A stretch of DNA of 64,000 nt, taken from the NCBI RefSeq assembly GCF_014836755.1, contig NZ_JACSQF010000010.1, forward strand, positions 62,001 to 126,000, given 5' to 3'. Below are positions 9,483-17,677 of this stretch, piece after piece. Each line of letters begins with the position of its first letter. The stretch's first letter is position 1. The stretch is from Oerskovia merdavium (GTDB taxonomy: Bacteria; Actinomycetota; Actinomycetes; Actinomycetales; Cellulomonadaceae). A program made the translations under genes and the position numbers. The notes under the pieces are model-generated. The model was not told the origin of the DNA and searched no databases. It saw only the letters and a list, made by a program, of their open reading frames with translations.

Positions 9483-10919
9483 TCAGACCGTGACGGACGT
9501 GTGCTCGTCCGCCGCGCGCATGGCCCGGCGGCCCGAGGGCACGAGCACGGCGACCGCGATCACGACGAACATGAGCGCGCCCGACACGATCAGGAGCGAC
9601 TCGACCGAGTACCGGTCCGCGAGCGGGCCGAACACGACCATGCCGATCGGCATCGCGAGCGCCATCACGATCCCGACGAACCCGAAGACCCTCCCCTGCC
9701 GGTCGGGCTCGACCGTCTCCTGCAGGACCGTCATCGAGGTCGTGGCGAAGGCGGGCACGGCGACGCCGAGCAGGAACATGAACGTGAAGAAGACCCACAT
9801 GTTCGTCGACAGGCCCAGGCCGACCGAGAGCACGCCGAACACGAACGTCGCGCCCACGATCATCGCGACCCGGTTCTTGAGCCCGCCCCAGGTGGCGAGC
9901 AGCACGCCGCCGACGATCGCGCCGAACGAGAACGCGAGCTCGTTGGCCGTGAGCTTCCAGACCTCCTCGCCGAACGTCCGCACGACCATGAGCGGCGTGA
10001 GGTAGGACGGGGCCACGATCAGCAGGAACACGACCGCGTAGAGGCCCAGGACCCAGCGCACGAAGGTGTGGCCGCGCAGGTAGCGCAGGCCGCCCACGAG
10101 GTCGTCGAAGTACCCGACCTTCTCGCCCGCCGCCAGGTCGGCGCGCAGCACCTTGGTCACGGGGATCAGCGCCAGGAGGCCGATCCCGATCGCGGCAGTG
10201 ACGACGTCGACGAAGAAGATCGCGACGATCGAGGCGCTCGCGTAGACGCCCGCCGCGACCGCGGGGGCGAGCAACGTCATGGCCGACTGGATCGACCCGT
10301 TGATGCCGTTGACCCGCATGAGCTTGCTCACCGGGACGAGCTGCGGGAGGAGCGAGGACACCGCGGGCATCTGGATCCCCGCGCCGACCGAGCGGATCGC
10401 GAGGGCGGCGTAGATGAACCACAGGTCGTCGCTGCCCGAGAGCATGAGCAGCGCGAGCGCCAGGGTCGTGACCGCGATCGAGGCGTCGGCCGCGATGATG
10501 AGGAACTTGCGGTTGAGCCGGTCCGCCCAGACCCCGCCGAAGATCGACACGACCGCCTGCGGCAGGAAGCCGAACACCGCGGCCAGGGCGAGCACACCAC
10601 CGGACTTGGTCTCGAGGGTCAGGTGCCACATGATCGCGTACTGCACGAGCATCGACCCGAACAGGGAGACGGTCTGCCCGCCCAGGAAGATCGTGGCGTC
10701 ACGGCGCCAGCGCGGCTTGTCGGCCTCGTCGTCCGTCGGGGTCGCTCCGGACGGGCCGGCGGGGTCAGCCTGGTCCGCGGGCTCGAGCTGCCCCGCGGGA
10801 CCGTAGGGAGCAGCCGCAGGATCGGCCGGCTCAAAGGGGTACGAGGTACTGGCGTCGGCGCCTGTCGAGGCATCCTCTGCGGTCGGGTCGGACACGATGT
10901 TCGGCTCGGGATGACTCAC
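9483..10919 (-). CDS. MFS transporter (EntS/MFS_3-like exporter)
   Basis: A 478-aa major facilitator protein with a Pro/Ala/Asp-rich N-terminal tail of about 60 residues and then 12 hydrophobic segments. The first loop has the MFS motif GVWADRLNRK, and LMRVNGINGSIQSAMTLLAP is typical of the EntS/macrolide-efflux-like branch. The substrate cannot be told from sequence; drug or siderophore export is usual for the branch. The GTG at 10919 is chosen because it begins the hydrophilic tail next to the divergent promoter region. It faces BenE divergently across about 180 bp, which contain a 14-bp palindrome CGCGCGGCCGCGCG at 10937-10950. Confidence 0.85.
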   Translation of the reverse strand: MSHPEPNIVSDPTAEDASTGADASTSYPFEPADPAAAPYGPAGQLEPADQADPAGPSGATPTDDEADKPRWRRDATIFLGGQTVSLFGSMLVQYAIMWHLTLETKSGGVLALAAVFGFLPQAVVSIFGGVWADRLNRKFLIIAADASIAVTTLALALLMLSGSDDLWFIYAALAIRSVGAGIQMPAVSSLLPQLVPVSKLMRVNGINGSIQSAMTLLAPAVAAGVYASASIVAIFFVDVVTAAIGIGLLALIPVTKVLRADLAAGEKVGYFDDLVGGLRYLRGHTFVRWVLGLYAVVFLLIVAPSYLTPLMVVRTFGEEVWKLTANELAFSFGAIVGGVLLATWGGLKNRVAMIVGATFVFGVLSVGLGLSTNMWVFFTFMFLLGVAVPAFATTSMTVLQETVEPDRQGRVFGFVGIVMALAMPIGMVVFGPLADRYSVESLLIVSGALMFVVIAVAVLVPSGRRAMRAADEHTSVTV

Positions 10920-11084
10920 CCGTCCATGGTGCGGGGCGCGCGGCCGCGCGTCCACCGAATTCGGGCCCGTCGCCCCGTCCGCAGACGAGTCGTCCGACAC
11001 GCGCGCTGTCCCTGCCCGGACCGCTCCCCGGAGTCGCACGGCCGTCTCCGCGCCCGGTTCCCGCGCGCGAGGTCGCCGCGGTGG

Positions 11085-11090
11085 CAGGGT
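11085..11090 (+). promoter_or_regulatory. -10-like CAGGGT of a leaderless promoter
   Basis: CAGGGT plus 6 nt leads into the GTG at 11097. The same sequence context (GGCAGGGTGGG then CGTG) recurs before the NUDIX gene at 12470-12484, which supports a promoter rather than a ribosome binding site. Confidence 0.45.
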
Positions 11091-11096
11091 GGGCCC

Positions 11097-12398
11097 GTGA
11101 CGTCCGCCCCACCCTCGCCGCCTCCTGCCAGGAGCCCCCGCGCCACACCCTCCCGGACCGTGGACCTGCTCACGGGACCGGCACCGTCCCCCGGCCCGGT
11201 GCGCGCCGCGTCGGTCTCGGCCGTGGTCGCGGGCCTGGTCGCGGTCATGGTCTCGTTCGCCGGACCGTCCCTCATCATCCTGCAGGCCGCGCACGACGGT
11301 GGTCTCACGACGGCCCAGACGACCTCCTGGCTGTGGGCCGTCTCGATCGGCAGCGGACTGACGGGCGTGGTCCTGAGCCTGCTGACCCGCCAGCCGGTCA
11401 TCACGGCCTGGTCGACGCCCGGGGCGGCCCTGCTGCTCGGCACGCTGGGAGACTTCGAGTTCTCGGACGTCGTGGGCGCCTACCTCGTCGCGGCGGTGGC
11501 GGCGCTCGCGCTCGGTGCGAGCGGCGTGTTCGGCAGGCTCCTGGCGGCGGTCCCGCCCCAGATCCTCTCGGCGCTGCTCGCGGGGGTCCTGCTCCCGTTC
11601 GTCCTGGGTGCGGTCGTGAGCGCGGTCGGCTCGCCGGTGATCGGGGCGAGCGTCGCCGTCGCGTTCGTCGTGGTGCGCCGCCTCGCACCGCGCTACGCCG
11701 TGCTGGCGGCGCTGCTCGCCGGGGTCGTGGCGGCGCTCGTCGCGGGCGACGTCTCGCGCCCGACGACCGCGCTCGCCCTGGCCGTCCCCGAGTGGACCAC
11801 CCCGACGCTCGACCTGGGCGCGGTCGTCGGGATCTCCGTCCCGCTCCTGCTCGTGACGCTCAGCGCCCAGAACGGCCCGGGTCTGGAGATGCTGCGTGCG
11901 AGCGGCTACCGCCCGAACAGCCGGCTGCTGGTCGGCGGGACCGCCGCGGCCTGGGCCTTCCTGGCGCCGTTCGGCGCGCACGGCATCAACCTGGCCGCGA
12001 TCACCGCGGGCATCTGCACGGGCCCGGAGGCGCACGAGGACCGCACGCGCCGCTACGTCGCGGGGGTCGCGTGCGGGGTCGGGTACCTGGTCGTGGGGAC
12101 GTTCGCGGGGAGCCTGGTCGGCCTCTTCCACGCCGTCCCGGCGGCCCTGGTCACGACCGTCGCGGGTGTCGCGCTGGTCGGCGCGCTCACGAGCGCCCTC
12201 GCGGGAACCTTCGCCCCCGCGGCCTCGACGCCCGGTACGAGCCCGTCCCCCGCGGCCCTCGAAGCAGCGGTGCTGACGCTCGTCGTCACGACCTCGGGGA
12301 TCGTGGTCGCCCACGTCGGCTCGGCGTTCTGGGGGGTCGTGGTGGGGCTCGCCGCGTACGGGGTGCTCACGGTCGGCCGGCGTCGCCGTGCGACGTGA
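11097..12398 (+). CDS. BenE-type benzoate/H+ symporter family protein
   Basis: A 433-aa integral membrane protein with about 12 hydrophobic segments, matching the BenE family of aromatic-acid/proton symporters. Family-like stretches are AWSTPGAALL, VPPQILSALLAGVLLPFVLG and FGAHGINLAAITAGICTG. The N-terminal 30 residues are hydrophilic and Pro/Ser-rich. No aromatic catabolic genes lie nearby, so benzoate as the substrate is a family guess. The GTG start follows a -10-like element. Confidence 0.85.
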   Translation: MTSAPPSPPPARSPRATPSRTVDLLTGPAPSPGPVRAASVSAVVAGLVAVMVSFAGPSLIILQAAHDGGLTTAQTTSWLWAVSIGSGLTGVVLSLLTRQPVITAWSTPGAALLLGTLGDFEFSDVVGAYLVAAVAALALGASGVFGRLLAAVPPQILSALLAGVLLPFVLGAVVSAVGSPVIGASVAVAFVVVRRLAPRYAVLAALLAGVVAALVAGDVSRPTTALALAVPEWTTPTLDLGAVVGISVPLLLVTLSAQNGPGLEMLRASGYRPNSRLLVGGTAAAWAFLAPFGAHGINLAAITAGICTGPEAHEDRTRRYVAGVACGVGYLVVGTFAGSLVGLFHAVPAALVTTVAGVALVGALTSALAGTFAPAASTPGTSPSPAALEAAVLTLVVTTSGIVVAHVGSAFWGVVVGLAAYGVLTVGRRRRAT

Positions 12399-12469
12399 GC
12401 CCCGTGCGGGCTCCTGTCCACGACGTGGTCACCCAGGCCGCGCACTGTCCCGTCCGGCCTGCCGGATGG

Positions 12470-12475
12470 CAGGGT
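12470..12475 (+). promoter_or_regulatory. -10-like CAGGGT of a leaderless promoter
   Basis: CAGGGT is 6 nt before the GTG at 12482. The 83-bp gap after benE holds nothing else that I can support. Confidence 0.45.
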
Positions 12476-12481
12476 GGGACC

Positions 12482-13024
12482 GTGACGATCCCGACCGAGC
12501 CCACGCCCCCGAGCCCTGCGACCGACGCTCCCCGCGCCCCCCGCCACCTCCAGCCCGGGGACGGCTGGGTCGAGTGCACGTGCGGCAGGCGGCACTGGGG
12601 GCTCGCGGGAGCCGCGGGCCTGCTCGTCGCGCGCCGGGGCGAGGACGGGCGGGTGAGCCACGTCCTGCTGCAGCACCGGGCGACCTGGAGCGACCAGGGC
12701 GGAACGTGGGGCGTTCCCGGAGGCGCGATCCACCCCGACGAGACGCCCGAGCAGGGCGCGCTGCGCGAGGCCCACGAGGAGGCCGGGGTGGACCCCGCCC
12801 TCGTGAGCATCGTGGGCGACCGGGTCCTGGACCACGGGCCGTGGCGGTACACGACGGTGCTCGCGGAGGTCGTGCCGGGTGCGCAGCTCGAGGCGAGAGC
12901 GACCGACGCCGAGAGCCTCGAGATCGCGTGGGTCGCGGTCGAGGACGTGCCCTCGCTCCCCCTGCTGGACGCGTTCCGGGACGCGTGGCCCGAGCTCGTG
13001 GGGCGGTTCGCGGAGGTCCGCTGA
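12482..13024 (+). CDS. NUDIX hydrolase
   Basis: A 180-aa NUDIX hydrolase that would cleave a nucleoside diphosphate linked to another group. The Nudix box runs from GGAIHPDETPEQ through LREAHEEAGV, with all catalytic Glu and Gly positions present. The N-terminal part has a CTCGRRHWG motif, a short Cys/His cluster that could bind a metal. The substrate is not predictable. It ends at a strong hairpin shared with the convergent SMR genes. Confidence 0.9.
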   Translation: MTIPTEPTPPSPATDAPRAPRHLQPGDGWVECTCGRRHWGLAGAAGLLVARRGEDGRVSHVLLQHRATWSDQGGTWGVPGGAIHPDETPEQGALREAHEEAGVDPALVSIVGDRVLDHGPWRYTTVLAEVVPGAQLEARATDAESLEIAWVAVEDVPSLPLLDAFRDAWPELVGRFAEVR

Positions 13025-13058
13025 CGAGGACGGCCCCCGCACGGGGCCCCGGCACGAG

Positions 13059-13106
13059 AACGGCCCGTGGCCGGCCCTCGACGTCCGAGGGTGGCCACGG
13101 GCCGTT
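13059..13106. terminator. Bidirectional terminator
   Basis: Arms 13059-13080 and 13086-13106 form a near-perfect stem of about 20 bp with a 5-nt loop, between the convergent NUDIX and SMR genes. Confidence 0.85.
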
Positions 13107-13119
13107 CGCCGCGTGGTCG

Positions 13120-13500
13120 CTAGCGGTCCGCGCCGTCGGTCGGGGTGCCGGCGGCCTCGGCGGGCGCGGGCTCCTTCGCGGGCCCGTGCGGGACGAGCTT
13201 GAGCCCCACGACCGCGGCGATGATGCCCGCGATGAAGACGACCTTGCCGACCGAGGCGGACTCGTCGCCCGTCAGGATCGCGTAGGACACGGTCAGGGCC
13301 GCACCGATGCCGACCCACACCGCGTAGGCGGTGCCGATCGGGATGTGCTTGACGGCCCACCCGAGCCCGCCCATGCTGACGGCGAGCGCGACGAAGAAGA
13401 CGATCGACGGGACGAGCTTCGAGAACCCGTCGGACTGGCCGAGGGCCGTGGCCCAGACGGCCTCGAAGACGGCGCTGACGAGCAGGACGATCCACGGCAC
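13120..13500 (-). CDS. Gdx-type small multidrug resistance protein, second subunit
   Basis: A 126-aa, four-helix SMR protein. Glu13 in the first helix is the conserved proton/substrate-coupling residue, and the GTAYAVWVGIGAALTV stretch marks helix 3. A hydrophilic tail of about 20 residues (Pro, Ala, Glu) extends the C-terminus. Its GTG lies 1 nt after the stop of the first SMR gene, so the two are co-translated. Paired SMR genes usually form obligate heterodimers. The guanidine-III riboswitch upstream indicates guanidinium export (Gdx) rather than broad drug efflux. Confidence 0.88.
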   Translation of the reverse strand: MPWIVLLVSAVFEAVWATALGQSDGFSKLVPSIVFFVALAVSMGGLGWAVKHIPIGTAYAVWVGIGAALTVSYAILTGDESASVGKVVFIAGIIAAVVGLKLVPHGPAKEPAPAEAAGTPTDGADR

Positions 13501-13501
13501 G

Positions 13502-13816
13502 TCAGCTCACCACCTTGAGGCCGACCACGGACCCGACGAGCAGGACCAGGAGCAGCCCGCGCAACCAGGTGAAGGTCTCGGACCCGGTGAAGAATCCCCA
13601 GACGACCGTGAGCGTGGCGCCGATGCCGACCCACACCGCGTAGGCGGTGCCCGTGGGCAGCGAGGTCATGGCCCAGGCGAGGCCGACCATGCTCAGTATC
13701 AGGGAGAGCGCGAAGACGACCGTCGGTCGCTTGCGCGTGAAGTTCTCCGAGGCGGACAGCGCCGTCGCCCAGACGGCCTCCAACATCCCGGAGAGGACGA
13801 GGACAACCCAAGCCAT
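13502..13816 (-). CDS. Gdx-type small multidrug resistance protein, first subunit
   Basis: A 104-aa SMR protein with four hydrophobic helices. Glu13 and the GTAYAVWVGIGATLTV motif are conserved. The ATG at 13816 has AGGGG 9 nt upstream. The gene follows a guanidine-III riboswitch and is the first gene of a two-gene unit. The likely role is guanidinium/H+ antiport at the cytoplasmic membrane as a heterodimer with the next protein. The sugE/gdx family is known to be controlled by guanidine riboswitches in many bacteria. Confidence 0.9.
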   Translation of the reverse strand: MAWVVLVLSGMLEAVWATALSASENFTRKRPTVVFALSLILSMVGLAWAMTSLPTGTAYAVWVGIGATLTVVWGFFTGSETFTWLRGLLLVLLVGSVVGLKVVS

Positions 13817-13832
13817 GACAAGTAACCCCTCT

Positions 13833-13874
13833 GAGTCAGTCTTGTCCGTGCGGGTACTGCTCCCTCGTCCGCGC
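13833..13874 (-). ncRNA. Guanidine-III (ykkC-III) riboswitch
   Basis: Read on the minus strand, the RNA shows the conserved blocks GGACGAGG, ACCC and GGACAAGAC in order and spacing. These are the core of class-III guanidine riboswitches, as in the Thermobifida fusca RNA of known structure. P1 can form between GCGG and CCGC. P2 can form between GAGCAGT and ACTGACTC with one bulged A, making the H-type pseudoknot. The stems differ from the T. fusca stems by paired changes, which supports the fold. The 3' end lies directly before the AGAGGGG ribosome binding site of the first SMR gene, so control by ribosome access is likely. Confidence 0.93.
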
Positions 13875-13892
13875 GTTCCTCGTCGGAGGAAC
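13875..13892 (-). other. 5'-end hairpin of the riboswitch transcript
   Basis: GTTCCTC and GAGGAAC pair around a 4-nt loop (CGAC), immediately upstream of the riboswitch and near the predicted transcript start. It may protect the 5' end; its function is not known. Confidence 0.5.
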
Positions 13893-13900
13893 TTGGAACC

Positions 13901-13906
13901 ATTGTA
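13901..13906 (-). promoter_or_regulatory. -10 element TACAAT for the Gdx operon
   Basis: TACAAT on the minus strand is a strong -10 match; transcription should start near 13894. The -35 region is weak (TGGCCG about 17 nt upstream). Confidence 0.6.
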
Positions 13907-14013
13907 CCAAAATCGCGCGGCGGCGGCCAGGGTGCGATCGTGCCGAGGTGTGGGACGGGTCACGCGAGACCAGGTACCGACCTCGTGGCGACGGGAGTAC
14001 TGTTCTCGCGGAG

Positions 14014-14032
14014 GAAGGCAAGCCTTACCAAA
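14014..14032 (+). promoter_or_regulatory. DtxR/IdeR-type iron box before efeU
   Basis: The 19-mer at 14014-14032 matches the DtxR/IdeR consensus (inverted repeat around AGGCAAGCCTTACC) at 16 of 19 positions. It lies about 105 bp before the efeU start. Iron-dependent repression of efeUOB is expected. Confidence 0.75.
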
Positions 14033-14136
14033 CTGGGACCCGTGTTCCAGAGCGGGGGTGCCACCGCTGCGGCCACCGGCCGCCCCGGCCTCCGGCTCCC
14101 GGGCTCCCCCGCCCCGCGACCCGTCGAAGGACTCCC

Positions 14137-15012
14137 GTGTTCGCCAACTTTCTCATCGGCCTGCGTGAAGGCCTCGAGGCCGCGCTCGTCGTCAGCATCC
14201 TCGTCGCCTACCTGGTCAAGACCGGTCGGCGCGACCTGCTCCCGTTCCTCTGGCTCGGCGTCGGCATCGCCGTGGCCGTCTCGATCGGGTTCGGCGCGGC
14301 CCTGACCTACGGGCCGCAGGGACTGACGTTCGAGGCCCAGGAGGCCATCGGCGGCACGCTGTCGATCGTCGCGGTCGGCCTTATCACGTGGATGATCTTC
14401 TGGATGGGCAAGACCGCCCGTCATCTCAAGACCGACCTGCAGCACAAGCTCGACGACGCCGTCGCCGCCGGGAAGTGGGCCGTGGTCGTCATGGCGCTGC
14501 TCGCCGTCGGGCGCGAGGGCCTCGAGACCGCGCTCTTCCTGTGGGCGGGAGCCCAGGCCACGGGAACCACGACCAAGCCGCTGCTCGGAGCCGTGCTCGG
14601 GCTGGCCGTGGCCGTCCTGCTCGGCTGGGCCGTCTACCGGGGCGCCGTCAAGCTCAACCTGCGCGTCTTCTTCGCCTGGACCGGGCTGTTCCTGATCGTG
14701 GTGGCTGCGGGAGTCCTCTCCTACGGCGTGCACGACCTCCAGGAGGCCGGCATCCTGCCCGGGCTGCACAACCTGGCGTTCGACGTCAGCGCGCAGATCC
14801 CGCCGTCGAGCTGGTACGGCACGGTCCTCAAGGGCGTCTTCAACTTCTCCCCCGCGACCACCTGGCTCGAGCTCGCCGCCTGGTGGCTCTACCTCGTCCC
14901 CACGCTGTTCTTCTTCGTCCGGACCGTCTGGTTCAGCGCGCCTCGCAGCAGTGCCCCCGCGCAGGCCAGCACCCCGGCAACCACCGTCACGACTCCCGGA
15001 GGAAACCGATGA
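14137..15012 (+). CDS. efeU: FTR1/EfeU family iron permease
   Basis: A 291-aa membrane permease of the iron uptake system EfeUOB, with seven hydrophobic segments. Two REGLE motifs bind iron: LREGLEAALV near residue 9 and GREGLETALFLW in the middle. The GTG at 14137 is preceded by GAAGGA at the right distance and begins directly with the first helix; in-frame starts further upstream would add unrelated Arg/Pro-rich sequence. Its TGA overlaps the efeO ATG (ATGA). Confidence 0.93.
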   Translation: MFANFLIGLREGLEAALVVSILVAYLVKTGRRDLLPFLWLGVGIAVAVSIGFGAALTYGPQGLTFEAQEAIGGTLSIVAVGLITWMIFWMGKTARHLKTDLQHKLDDAVAAGKWAVVVMALLAVGREGLETALFLWAGAQATGTTTKPLLGAVLGLAVAVLLGWAVYRGAVKLNLRVFFAWTGLFLIVVAAGVLSYGVHDLQEAGILPGLHNLAFDVSAQIPPSSWYGTVLKGVFNFSPATTWLELAAWWLYLVPTLFFFVRTVWFSAPRSSAPAQASTPATTVTTPGGNR

Positions 15013-16229
15013 CCCGCTCACGGGCCACCCACGCCGCAGCGCCGCTGCTCGCTGCCGCTCTTCTCGTCCCGCTCCTCGCCGCGTGCACGCCCAACGACCC
15101 GGCCCCCGCCGGCTCGGACGGCTCGGCCGCCGGCTCCGCGAAGCTCACGGTCGACTCGTCGGCCGACGCGTGCACGCTCTCGGCCGCCGAGGCACCGTCG
15201 GGCAACATCGTCTTCACCGTGACCAACACGGGCGACGACGTGACCGAGTTCTACCTGCTCGCCGAGGACGGCCTGCGGATCGTGTCCGAGGTCGAGAACA
15301 TCGGTCCTGGCATCAGCCGCGACCTGGTGCTCACGGCCAAGCCCGGCGAGTACGTGACCGCGTGCAAGCCCGGCATGATCGGCGACGGCATCCGCTCCGA
15401 CTTCACCGTGACCGACTCGGGCAAGGACATCGAGCCCACGGGTGCGGTCGCCGACCAGATCGCCCTGGCCTCGACCAACTACGTCGCGTACGTCAAGGAC
15501 CAGACCGAGCAGCTCCTCGAGGGCACCCAGGAGTTCGTGGCCGCGTACAAGGCGGGCGACGACGAGGCCGCCCAGGCCCTCTACGCCCCCGTGCGCGTGC
15601 ACTGGGAGCGCATCGAGCCCGTGGCCGAGTCGTTCGGCGACCTCGACCCCAAGATGGACCTGCGCGAGGCCGACCTCGAGGAGGGCCAGGAGTGGACCGG
15701 CTGGCACCTGCTCGAGAAGGACCTGTGGCAGCCCGCGCCCGAGGCCAACGACGGTGAGACCTACGTGGCCCTGACCCCTGAGCAGCGCACGCAGTACGCC
15801 GACCAGCTGCTCGCCGACACCCAGGAGCTCTTCGACCGCACGCACGAGGCGTCGTTCGCGGACGGCATCGACGCGCCCGCGATCGGCAACGGCGCCAAGG
15901 GCCTGCTCGACGAGGTCGCGACGGGCAAGGTCACGGGCGAGGAGGAGATCTGGTCGCACACCGACCTGTGGGACTTCCAGGCCAACGTCGACGGCGCCAA
16001 GGTCGCCTACGACGGTCTGCGCGACGTGGTCTCGGCCAAGGACGAGGAGCTCGCCACGACGCTCGACGAGCGCTTCGCGACCCTCCAGGGCCTGCTCGAC
16101 GAGCAGAAGCAGGGCGACGGGTTCGTGCTCTACACCGACCTCACGCCCGAGCAGGTCAAGGCGCTCTCGCAGGCCGTCGACTCGCTGAGCGAGCCGCTCT
16201 CGCAGCTCACCGCCGCCGTGGTGCTCTGA
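15009..16229 (+). CDS. efeO: EfeO iron-binding lipoprotein (cupredoxin + M75 domain)
   Basis: A 406-aa protein with a signal peptide and lipobox LLAAC (Cys26), so it is anchored outside the membrane. An N-terminal cupredoxin-like domain (about residues 50-140) has FTVTNTGDDVTEFYLL. The C-terminal M75 domain carries the HxxE motif in VHWERIEPVAESFGDLD. It passes iron to EfeU and couples to EfeB. Its start overlaps the efeU stop by 4 nt. Confidence 0.93.
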   Translation: MTRSRATHAAAPLLAAALLVPLLAACTPNDPAPAGSDGSAAGSAKLTVDSSADACTLSAAEAPSGNIVFTVTNTGDDVTEFYLLAEDGLRIVSEVENIGPGISRDLVLTAKPGEYVTACKPGMIGDGIRSDFTVTDSGKDIEPTGAVADQIALASTNYVAYVKDQTEQLLEGTQEFVAAYKAGDDEAAQALYAPVRVHWERIEPVAESFGDLDPKMDLREADLEEGQEWTGWHLLEKDLWQPAPEANDGETYVALTPEQRTQYADQLLADTQELFDRTHEASFADGIDAPAIGNGAKGLLDEVATGKVTGEEEIWSHTDLWDFQANVDGAKVAYDGLRDVVSAKDEELATTLDERFATLQGLLDEQKQGDGFVLYTDLTPEQVKALSQAVDSLSEPLSQLTAAVVL

Positions 16230-16242
16230 GGACCGACGCACC

Positions 16243-17661
16243 ATGACGACCGCTCCAGACCAGCCCGACGCCGGCTCCTCCGCCCTCGAGGGGCCCGACG
16301 CACCCCGTGGGACCACCGGACCCGGCGACCCCACGCGACCGACCGAGCCGACCCGGGAGGCGCGCCGCATCTCGCGGCGAGCCGTCCTGGGGATGGCCGG
16401 CGTCGGGCTGGCCGGGGCGGGGCTCGCGGGAGGCTTCCTCGCCGGGAGCGCGACCGCCTCGGCGCGGGACACCGCGCCGAGCGCAGGTCCTGCCGAGGGC
16501 GACGGCGCGTTCGCGTTCACGGGCGAGCACCAGGCCGGGATCACGACCCCGGTCCAGGACAGCCTGCACTTCGCGACCTGGGACGTCACGACCCAGGACC
16601 GCGACGAGGTGGTCGCGCTCCTGCGCGCGTGGACGCTCGCGGCCTCGCGCATGACGCAGGGCCTGCCCGCCGGGGAGTTCGGACCCGTGTCGGGTCCGTA
16701 CGACGCGCCGCCGGACGACACGGGCGAGGCCGAGGGCCTGCCGGCCTCCGGGCTGACGATCACGTTCGGGTTCGGCCCCTCGTTCTTCACGGCTGCCGAC
16801 GGGTCGGCCCGGTTCGGCCTCGACGGGCGCAAGCCCGACCTCCTCGCGGACCTGCCTCACTTCCCGGGCGACATGCTCGAGGACGCGCGCTGCGGCGGGG
16901 ACCTCGCCGTCCAGGCGTGCGCGAACGACCCGCAGGTCGCGGTCCACGCGATCCGCAACCTCGCGCGCATCGCGTTCGGCACCGCGTCGGTGCGCTGGAG
17001 CCAGCTCGGCTACGGGCGCACGTCGTCGACCACGACCGCTCAGCCCACGCCCCGGAACCTGTTCGGATTCAAGGACGGCACGGCCAACATCACGTCGGAG
17101 GAGTCCTCGGCGATCGACGAGCACGTGTGGGTCGCGCCGGGCGACGGGGCCGACTGGCTCGCGGGCGGCTCGTACCTGGTCGCGCGCCGCATCCGCATGA
17201 CGATCGAGACGTGGGACCGCGCGCCCCTGCGCGAGCAGGAGACCATCGTGGGGCGCACCAAGGGCTCGGGGGCGCCGCTGTCCGGCGGCGAGGAGCGCAC
17301 CGAGCCCGACTTCGAGGCCGCGGGCCGCGGGGGCGTCCCGCTCATCGACCCGGCGTCCCACGTGCGCCTCGCGCACCCCACGAGCAACGGCGGCGCGCGC
17401 ATGCTGCGGCGCGGCTACAACTACACCGACGGCTCGGACGGGCTGGGCAGGCTCGACGCGGGGCTGTTCTTCCTCGCGTACGTGCGCGACCCGGCGACCC
17501 AGTACGTGCCGATGCAGAACGCCCTCGCCAAGCACGACCTCATGAGCGAGTACCTGCGGCACACGGGCTCCGGGATCTGGGCCGTGCCGCGCGGGATCGC
17601 CGAGGGCGCCACGCTGGGCGGCACCCAGGGAGCGTTCGTGGGTCAGGAGCTGTTCGCCTGA
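16243..17661 (+). CDS. efeB: EfeB Dyp-type heme peroxidase
   Basis: A 472-aa dye-decolourising-type peroxidase, third gene of efeUOB. The N-terminus has a twin-arginine signal (RRISRRAVLGMAG), so it is exported folded with heme. The GFKDGTAN motif near residue 275 is the Dyp GxxDG signature, and SHVRLAHP near residue 371 holds the likely heme-ligand His. It is proposed to oxidise ferrous iron or take iron from heme. The ATG follows the efeO stop by 13 nt. Confidence 0.93.
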   Translation: MTTAPDQPDAGSSALEGPDAPRGTTGPGDPTRPTEPTREARRISRRAVLGMAGVGLAGAGLAGGFLAGSATASARDTAPSAGPAEGDGAFAFTGEHQAGITTPVQDSLHFATWDVTTQDRDEVVALLRAWTLAASRMTQGLPAGEFGPVSGPYDAPPDDTGEAEGLPASGLTITFGFGPSFFTAADGSARFGLDGRKPDLLADLPHFPGDMLEDARCGGDLAVQACANDPQVAVHAIRNLARIAFGTASVRWSQLGYGRTSSTTTAQPTPRNLFGFKDGTANITSEESSAIDEHVWVAPGDGADWLAGGSYLVARRIRMTIETWDRAPLREQETIVGRTKGSGAPLSGGEERTEPDFEAAGRGGVPLIDPASHVRLAHPTSNGGARMLRRGYNYTDGSDGLGRLDAGLFFLAYVRDPATQYVPMQNALAKHDLMSEYLRHTGSGIWAVPRGIAEGATLGGTQGAFVGQELFA

Positions 17662-17677
17662 CCCACCGGCCGAGGAC

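Noticed and set aside
9501-11096. Plus-strand open frame before benE
   Set aside because: It is antisense to the MFS gene; only the part from 11097 has BenE motifs.
14388-15008. N-terminal extension of efeO upstream of 15009
   Set aside because: It overlaps efeU in another frame; the lipoprotein signal begins at 15009.
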